Shown here: positions 59,007 to 64,000 of the stretch, piece by piece | Numbering within the stretch: the stretch's first letter is position 1 | Layout of the letters: every line of letters begins with the position of its first letter | Assembly: GCA_964561995.1 (NCBI GenBank) | Contig: CAZLQZ010000001.1 | Coordinates: forward strand, 62,001-126,000 | DNA from: JABIAG01 sp964561995 | GTDB lineage: Archaea > Nanobdellota > Nanobdellia > Woesearchaeales > JABIAG01 | DNA: 64,000 bases | Direction of reading: 5' to 3' | Translations under genes and position numbers: made by a program | Notes under the pieces: model-generated | What the model was told of the DNA's origin: nothing | The model's database searches: none | The model's input: only the letters and a program-made list of their open reading frames with translations

Positions 59007-59723
59007 ATGTTAGCAGATGATGTTTTTAAAGAGCATAGGGACAGATTAAATGAATTGACAGAATTAATAAGTTTAGAAGGTTATATGTCTGAAGCGGTAA
59101 GGGATATTGAAATATGGGAAAAAAGAAGTGGTATGAAACCAACTTATACTGCAAATGAACTTGCACAGGCTCGTAGAGAAAGAAATGCAGCTAATGATTA
59201 TCAAAATGATCAATTTTTTGAATTACAACTTTTGGATGGGGAGCATTTAGCATGTATTTCTAACGTAGTTTATAGAAATCTCTCACATTTTATTATGGAA
59301 AAAAATGAATTCGATAAAAAACTTGGTGTGGTTGAATTGTCTGCTAGATTAATGCCAGCTTTAACATTTCCAGGTTCATCTAAATATTTTGAGGTGGGAA
59401 TAATACCTTATGGAAAAGATTCAAGAAAAGCAATTGGTGAAAAACCCCTAAATAGTTTTGTTTCTTCTAAAGTTGCAAAAGAAAGTGCAACTAATCTTGC
59501 AAGAACGTTTGGTGTTCATTACGCATTAGCGGAAACTTCATCTGCTCCAAGAGAAGATGTTCCTAAATCTGGAAAAAAACCAGAAGTTTATATTTGTGGA
59601 GTTGTTGGAAATGAAGTTTTGTTTGAACAACATCATTTAATTGATACACCTTTTAGAGCGGAATTTAATTCTAATGTAAGGGAGTTAATGTATCTGGCTT
59701 TAACTAAAATGTATGGATTATGA
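59007..59723 (+). CDS. CinA C-terminal-like protein (nicotinamide-nucleotide amidase fold)
   Basis: 238 residues. Residues ~105-238 follow the CinA-C/PncC pattern: ELSARLM (degenerate AESCTGG loop), ALTFPGSSKYFEVGIIPYGKDSRKAIG, VSSKVAKESATNLARTFGVHYALAE and KPEVYICGVVGNEVLF. PncC deamidates NMN to NaMN. The usual E-S-x-T-G-G catalytic loop is shortened and altered, so activity is doubtful. The N-terminal ~100 residues are a helical extension not seen in PncC. GGGGGA (58995-59000) precedes the ATG by 6 nt. It overlaps an NMNAT-like gene by 4 nt. Confidence 0.5.
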   Translation: MLADDVFKEHRDRLNELTELISLEGYMSEAVRDIEIWEKRSGMKPTYTANELAQARRERNAANDYQNDQFFELQLLDGEHLACISNVVYRNLSHFIMEKNEFDKKLGVVELSARLMPALTFPGSSKYFEVGIIPYGKDSRKAIGEKPLNSFVSSKVAKESATNLARTFGVHYALAETSSAPREDVPKSGKKPEVYICGVVGNEVLFEQHHLIDTPFRAEFNSNVRELMYLALTKMYGL

Positions 59724-60700
59724 TAAATGAGTTAAGTGTTTCGGATGTTGCAAGAAGTTTAGAGCTTTTTAACTTAGGTATGAAATTACAAGAAGAAGCA
59801 CAAGAAGGAAGAAAAAAATTACAACTTGTAAAAGAACCGTTTTTAAGAAAAAGAGAAAGTGTTGACAATTTAGTTGTTGCTTTTGGATCTTATGATCCGT
59901 TAAGTATAGCTCATGAATCATTATTTTTGAAAGGATTAGAAGTTGCAGGAAATAATTCTGAATTATTAATTGTTACTTCAACAAATCATTTTGATAAAGA
60001 AATTGATTTAGCTAGAAATTCTGCAATTTATGATAGAATTCATGCTTTAGATGGTTTTGCGAGTTGTCAAGGTAATGTTTCTATTGCTCTTTTTAATAGT
60101 CCACTTTATATCGATTTAGCAAGATCAATTAAAGAAATGTATACTAAAGTAAACATTCATTTTGTTTTGGCTACTGATGTATTGCCTAAAGTAATAGATA
60201 AAGCAGGTTATGAAACTAGGGGTATGGATGCAGATAAAACTTTAGAAGAACTATTTGAAAATAATTTTATTGTTTCTGAAAGGCGAGTTGATGGAAATCT
60301 GGTTACTTTGGATGATTTAAAAGGTAGTAATTCTTATTTGAATTTTAATAGTGAAAAATTAAAAGCAATTTCTTTAGATGGAAAGTATGCAAGATTAAAA
60401 ATTCCAATTAAAGATGTTAGTTCTACTTTAATAAGAACTAAAAGAATTTTTGGAGAAGATGCTAGTAATCTTGTTGCTGTTGGTATTAGTGATTTTATTG
60501 ATAAACGTGGCTTGTACTTAAAAAATACAATGCATTATGTTGCTTTTACTTATGCAAGGGAAAGATTTGCCCGGGAAAATACTGGTAAGCCTATTGCAAC
60601 CTATATTGATAAATTAATGATACATCTTAATAATCTATCATTACGAAAAGATCTTCAAGAAAAAGAAATTAGTATGTATGCAATGTCAAGGAGTAAATGA
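59720..60700 (+). CDS. NMNAT/NadD-like nucleotidyltransferase
   Basis: 326 residues. The nucleotidyltransferase core reads VVAFGSYDPLSIAHESLFLKG (family G-x-F-D-P-x-H-x-G/x-H, here with S-Y-D-P and I-A-H-E), then FVLATDVLPKVIDKAG and DVSSTLIRTKRI (family I-S-S-T-x-I-R). These put it in the NadD/NadM/PPAT superfamily, which joins AMP to nicotinic or nicotinamide mononucleotide or a related phosphate. The 50-residue N-terminal part and the C-terminal helices (ARERFARENTGKPIATYIDKL) are extra. It overlaps the CinA-C-like gene by 4 nt, suggesting NAD-cofactor chemistry. Confidence 0.62.
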   Translation: MINELSVSDVARSLELFNLGMKLQEEAQEGRKKLQLVKEPFLRKRESVDNLVVAFGSYDPLSIAHESLFLKGLEVAGNNSELLIVTSTNHFDKEIDLARNSAIYDRIHALDGFASCQGNVSIALFNSPLYIDLARSIKEMYTKVNIHFVLATDVLPKVIDKAGYETRGMDADKTLEELFENNFIVSERRVDGNLVTLDDLKGSNSYLNFNSEKLKAISLDGKYARLKIPIKDVSSTLIRTKRIFGEDASNLVAVGISDFIDKRGLYLKNTMHYVAFTYARERFARENTGKPIATYIDKLMIHLNNLSLRKDLQEKEISMYAMSRSK

Positions 60701-61132
60701 TTTTTCCATAATTATTTCTGTAATTTTAACACTGTTTAAAACAACGTGCGAAGTTTTAACTTTATTATAACCTTGTTTTTTATAGAAAAGTACAGCATTT
60801 AATCCTGATCTAATTGTTATTTTTTCAATCCCTTTTAATTTCTTTTCAGCAAATTGAATTAACTTTTTTCCAATTCCTTTACCTTGCTTTGAAGGATGAA
60901 CATATAATTTTTCAATTGTACTTTCAGTATAAGATATTACTCCAAGGATTCTTCCAAAACTTTTCATTACATACATATTATTCATTTTAGTTTTAATTAT
61001 TTCTGGAGTGTTGAAATAAGCCCAAGCACCAATTTCTTTTTTTGAATAATGTTCTTTAATTGCAAGAATACTCTCTTTAATCAATTCACATATTTTTTGA
61101 GCATTTTTAGGTTTAGCTTTTACAATTCCCAT
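60686..61132 (-). CDS. GNAT N-acetyltransferase
   Basis: 148 residues. GRILGVISYTESTIEKLYVHPSKQGKGIGKKLIQFAEKKLKG contains GNAT motif A with Q-G-K-G-I-G-K acetyl-CoA loop, and LNAVLFYKKQGYNKVKTS motif B. Likely a small-molecule or protein N-terminal acetyltransferase; the acceptor is unknown. TTTATATAC (about 61156-61166, minus) is 24-34 nt before the ATG. The 3' end overlaps the NMNAT-like gene by 15 nt (convergent). Confidence 0.82.
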   Translation of the reverse strand: MGIVKAKPKNAQKICELIKESILAIKEHYSKKEIGAWAYFNTPEIIKTKMNNMYVMKSFGRILGVISYTESTIEKLYVHPSKQGKGIGKKLIQFAEKKLKGIEKITIRSGLNAVLFYKKQGYNKVKTSHVVLNSVKITEIIMEKSFTP

Positions 61133-61205
61133 TATTTTTTAAATAAATTTAAAGACGTATATAAATTTTAAGAAGATTTATAATCTTTTGTTAATAATTG
61201 TGAGT

Positions 61206-62357
61206 ATGAAATCAAACATTTGGAAATATTATGCATTTTCATTTCTTACTTTTTTTGTAGTATTTCTTCCCTATATTGTTTATTATTTTCAAGAATTAGG
61301 ATTTTCTTTGACGAAAATTATGATTATTACTGCTATAATGAATGTTATTATTATTTCGTTTGAAGTACCTTCTGGTTATTTTGCAGACAAGTTTGGAAGA
61401 AAGAAGTCTTTATTATTTGGGGCTGTATTTTTAATTGTAAGTGCAACACTTCTTTATACTCAGACTTCATATTACCTATTTATTTTTGCATACATGTTTT
61501 CTGGCTTAGGGATTGCATTTATCTCTGGTGCAGATTCCGCTTTAATTTATGATACTTTATTAGATTTAAATAAAGAAAAAGAATTTAAGAAAATATCTGG
61601 TAGAGCAGGATTTTTTAAGAATTTGGCTTTAATGAGTTCTGCATTGTTGGCTTCTTATTTAGTTCAGTTTGGAATTAAGTATACTATTCTAGCAACACTT
61701 ATTATTGATGTTGCTTCTTTGGTTTTGATATTAACATTAAAAGAACCTAAAAGACAAGATGTTCCACCTGGAGAAGATGGCAGTATAAAAGGTATACTTT
61801 CGGCTTCATTTAAAAATAAAGATTTAAAGGGCTTATTTATTTATGCTTTTATTGTTCTTGGAATTCAAGAAGCAATATTTAGATTTTATCAACCTTATTT
61901 TAGATCTACTGGGTTGCCGTTAATTTATTTTGGAGTTGCATTTGCATTCTTTAGTTTAGTTGCAGCAGTTTCAGCATGGTACTCGCATAAAATCGAAGAA
62001 AAGTTAGGAGTTTATAGAACTTTAATTTTTATGCCTTTATTGATGTTAATATCGTCCTTTTTTAGTGCAACCATTTTTGTATGGTATGGTTTTATGTTTT
62101 TCTTTTTTAGAGAATTTGTTAGAGGAATGATTTATCCTGTTTTAAGAGATTATGTTAATAAGTTAGTTAGTTCTCATAAAAGAGCTACAGTATTAAGTAT
62201 GCAGAATTTCTTTGCAAGTATTGGAGGAATAATTATCACTTTGGCTTCGGCATTAATTTCAGATAATTTTTCAGTACGTCATACTTACTTTTTTTTAAGT
62301 GGAGCATTAGTTGTTGCTTTAATTATAATAATTAAACATCTCAAAATGAGAAAATAG
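61206..62357 (+). CDS. MFS transporter
   Basis: 383 residues from the ATG at 61206; a longer TTG frame (61188) is rejected because TTTATAAT (61177-61184) is about 25 nt before 61206. Twelve hydrophobic segments are apparent. Motif A is GYFADKFGRKKSLLFG between TM2 and TM3. The loop between halves contains KEPKRQDVPPGEDGS. MFS substrates cannot be deduced. It is divergent from the GNAT gene and runs towards a convergent nucleotidyltransferase. Confidence 0.85.
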   Translation: MKSNIWKYYAFSFLTFFVVFLPYIVYYFQELGFSLTKIMIITAIMNVIIISFEVPSGYFADKFGRKKSLLFGAVFLIVSATLLYTQTSYYLFIFAYMFSGLGIAFISGADSALIYDTLLDLNKEKEFKKISGRAGFFKNLALMSSALLASYLVQFGIKYTILATLIIDVASLVLILTLKEPKRQDVPPGEDGSIKGILSASFKNKDLKGLFIYAFIVLGIQEAIFRFYQPYFRSTGLPLIYFGVAFAFFSLVAAVSAWYSHKIEEKLGVYRTLIFMPLLMLISSFFSATIFVWYGFMFFFFREFVRGMIYPVLRDYVNKLVSSHKRATVLSMQNFFASIGGIIITLASALISDNFSVRHTYFFLSGALVVALIIIIKHLKMRK

Positions 62358-62362
62358 TTAAA

Positions 62363-63115
62363 TTATTTTTTAATTACTATTTTTCTTAATTCTTCATTTA
62401 ACATTTTAGTATTTCTATCTTTATTCTGTAGAATTTCTTTTTTATCATCTAAGAATTTTTCAATATAATTGTCCATTTTTACAATGTTTTGAATTCTGTC
62501 TTTTTCTTTACCTTTTGATTTTAATTTAATTATTACTTTTAGTTTTTCTGTTATTTCTTTAGGTATTATATTTTTCATTCCCTCAATTGCTTTTTTGAAT
62601 TCAATTGGTGGCAAAGTTTTTTTATTTATAACCCATTTAGCATTAACTAAACCTCTATAAGCGTATAAATATTTTTTATAAGTTACCAAATTTCCAGATT
62701 TAAGATATTTAACATAATTATTGTTACACATTGATTTGTAATGGAAATATAGTGCTTTTGGATTGTAATGTTTTTCTGCAAATTTTTGAAATACTTTATT
62801 TTGTTTTCTATAGTATGTTATGTCTGAATTTAACCACTCAATCATTGTTGGATTGGATGAAGCTAACATTTTAACAAATTTAAAAATATCAAAACCGACC
62901 ATATCAATCAGTCCTTTATCTAATTCAATAACGTCTCTTGGTTGTTTAATTTGAATGTATTCTTTTATGTCTTTTACATAAACGAACCTTACATCATAGT
63001 CTGAGTCTTTACTATCCATCTTCCATGCTCGGCTTCCATTTTCGACTGCAAAAAGTATTTTTATTTTGTTTTCTTTTTCCAGTTTTTTACAGATTTTGAC
63101 AATTTCTTCTTTCAT
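62363..63115 (-). CDS. YcgL-type nucleotidyltransferase domain protein
   Basis: 250 residues. The N-terminal pol-beta-like nucleotidyltransferase has AVENGSRAWKMDSKDSDYDVRFVYV, with GSRAWxxxSxDSDYDxRF the exact signature of the bacterial YcgL/COG3541 family. A helical C-terminal part (YFHYKSMCNNNYVKYLKSGN, YAYRGLVNAKWV) follows. Biological target is unknown; some relatives sit with toxin-antitoxin systems, but none is seen next to it. Confidence 0.78.
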   Translation of the reverse strand: MKEEIVKICKKLEKENKIKILFAVENGSRAWKMDSKDSDYDVRFVYVKDIKEYIQIKQPRDVIELDKGLIDMVGFDIFKFVKMLASSNPTMIEWLNSDITYYRKQNKVFQKFAEKHYNPKALYFHYKSMCNNNYVKYLKSGNLVTYKKYLYAYRGLVNAKWVINKKTLPPIEFKKAIEGMKNIIPKEITEKLKVIIKLKSKGKEKDRIQNIVKMDNYIEKFLDDKKEILQNKDRNTKMLNEELRKIVIKK

Positions 63116-63165
63116 ATTGTTTTTAATGCAACAACATTTTTATATTTAACTATATTAGTAGTAAT

Positions 63166-63981
63166 ATGAAGTTTGATAACATACTATTTTGGTGTGAATT
63201 TCCCGATAGAATAGATTGGAAAAAGCTTAATGAGTTTTTTAAACAAAATGATTTTGTAGCTGATTTTGGTATTGTTTGTGTCAGTAAAGAAGATTTTCTT
63301 AAAAAAAAAGAGTTAACTTCAAGGTATTCTAATTTAAAATTAAAAAGAGCTTGGCCTGTTCTTTCTAAAAAACAAGGTTATTGGTTTTCTTCTCAAACTT
63401 CTAAAAAGGCAATTGATTCATTAGACCAATACAAAGGAATGAAAATTAAACTTGATATTGAACCTCCGCTACCAAAAATCAATTCTTATCAAACAAATAA
63501 GTTTGTAATGGACTTATGGTTATTAACTCAAATGTTTAAGAAAGGTAAAAATCAAAACTATTTAAAAAAGAAAATTCTTGAGTTGTCAAAAACTACGGAT
63601 GTGATGCTTTCAACTTTTTCATTTCCTAAATTAATTGCTAAAAGAATGGGGATGATTTACTCAAAAAAACTTAGTTATAATTATATTTACTATTCTTCTT
63701 TTATTCCTAAATTTTTTCTTCCTTTGTATAATGTTTACATTTCAAGTTATATTAAAAAGAGATTAAGATTTGATAAACAAACTTTTTTTGCTGTTGGTTT
63801 ATTAACTCCGGGAATATTTAACGACGAGCCTTGTTATAAAAAAGTAAGTGAATTAGATTATGACCTGAAATTTTTATTAAAGAGAAAAGTTAAAAACTGT
63901 GTTATATTTAGGTTAGGTAGTTTCTTAGAACTTAAACAACCTAAAAAATGGTTGAAAGTTATTAAGAAATATGGAGGTTAA
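63166..63981 (+). CDS. uncharacterised 271-residue protein
   Basis: I do not recognise the family. It looks like a soluble alpha/beta protein: IDWKKLNEFFKQNDFVADFGIVCVSKEDFL, then LDIEPPLPKINSYQTNKFVMDLWLLTQMF, a Tyr-rich centre (SYNYIYYSSFIPKFFLPLYNVYISSY) that may sit at a membrane, and FAVGLLTPGIFNDEP near the end. It contains a DIEPPLP motif that could bind a metal. GGAGGT near its 3' end serves the next gene. Confidence 0.5.
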   Translation: MKFDNILFWCEFPDRIDWKKLNEFFKQNDFVADFGIVCVSKEDFLKKKELTSRYSNLKLKRAWPVLSKKQGYWFSSQTSKKAIDSLDQYKGMKIKLDIEPPLPKINSYQTNKFVMDLWLLTQMFKKGKNQNYLKKKILELSKTTDVMLSTFSFPKLIAKRMGMIYSKKLSYNYIYYSSFIPKFFLPLYNVYISSYIKKRLRFDKQTFFAVGLLTPGIFNDEPCYKKVSELDYDLKFLLKRKVKNCVIFRLGSFLELKQPKKWLKVIKKYGG

Positions 63982-63983
63982 AA

Positions 63984-64000
63984 ATGGATTGTTTATTTTG
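63984..64000 (+). CDS. start of a gene, probably HIT-type (window edge)
   Basis: ATG at 63984 followed by GAT TGT TTA TTT, i.e. MDCLF, with GGAGGT (63973-63978) 5 nt upstream. MDC(L/I)FC is a frequent HIT-protein start, but only five residues are visible, so this is a guess. Confidence 0.35.

Overview
The window is low-GC, gene-dense archaeal chromosome. Archaeal hallmarks are a split RNA polymerase B subunit (B'' and B'), A' and A'', RpoH, Rpl30e, archaeal NusA, EF-1beta, TFS, LonB, Orc1/Cdc6, class I CCA-adding enzyme, Taw1, Trm1, deoxyhypusine synthase, RtcA and intron-containing tRNAs. Small compact genes, Lys/Ala-rich basic proteins, tandem HIT proteins and a shortened NMD3-like protein suggest a DPANN lineage (Woesearchaeota/Pacearchaeota-like). 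That placement is inference from gene content, not phylogeny. Many transcription units show a TATA box about 25-28 nt before the ATG, implying leaderless mRNAs. Operon-internal genes often carry GGAGG- or GGTG-type ribosome binding sites. These signals moved several starts away from the longest open frame (nfo, lonB, NMD3-like, M28 peptidase, NDT-like, methyltransferase, MFS, lipoprotein).

Layout. 1-4258 (minus): truncated PEP synthase, then an acetyltransferase, an M29 aminopeptidase and a MATCAP-like peptidase. 4.3-10.2 kb (plus): DNA repair (endonuclease IV, endonuclease III, RecB-like nuclease), CCA enzyme, sugar nucleotidyltransferase, small exporter. 10.2-17.8 kb: winged-helix protein, MoxR/VWA pair, phosphoesterase, Taw1, an APH-like kinase and unknowns. 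17.9-20.3 kb: tight operon of deoxyhypusine synthase, acetyltransferase and a PLP decarboxylase. 20.5-24.5 kb: K+ channel, thioredoxin-like lipoprotein, glucose-6-phosphate dehydrogenase, SIS protein. 24.5-31 kb: dTMP kinase, TFS, signal peptidase, NMD3-like protein, pentapeptide protein, M28 peptidase, RtcA. 31-37.3 kb: a 1162-residue coiled-coil protein with 87-residue repeats, a zinc ribbon plus EF-1beta pair, Orc1 and a possible replication origin. 37.3-50.7 kb: Trm1, LonB, a possible small RNA, two intron-bearing tRNAs, then the RNAP-L30e-NusA-S12-S7 superoperon. 50.7-64 kb: a degenerate cis-prenyltransferase, prepilin peptidase, a TrmB-regulated methyltransferase/esterase module, two HIT proteins, GluRS, a CinA-like plus NMNAT-like pair, MFS transporter and nucleotidyltransferase.

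The most unusual items are: a tRNA-Lys gene that seems to carry two introns, one in the T-loop; a divergent TrmB regulator with a perfect 8-bp inverted-repeat operator facing a carboxyl-methyltransferase-like and methylesterase-like gene pair; the hypusination operon whose decarboxylase has Arg where the catalytic Cys is expected; a cis-prenyltransferase homologue without the catalytic Asp; and a probable NAD-related CinA-C/NMNAT pair. No CRISPR array, insertion sequence or prophage was seen.
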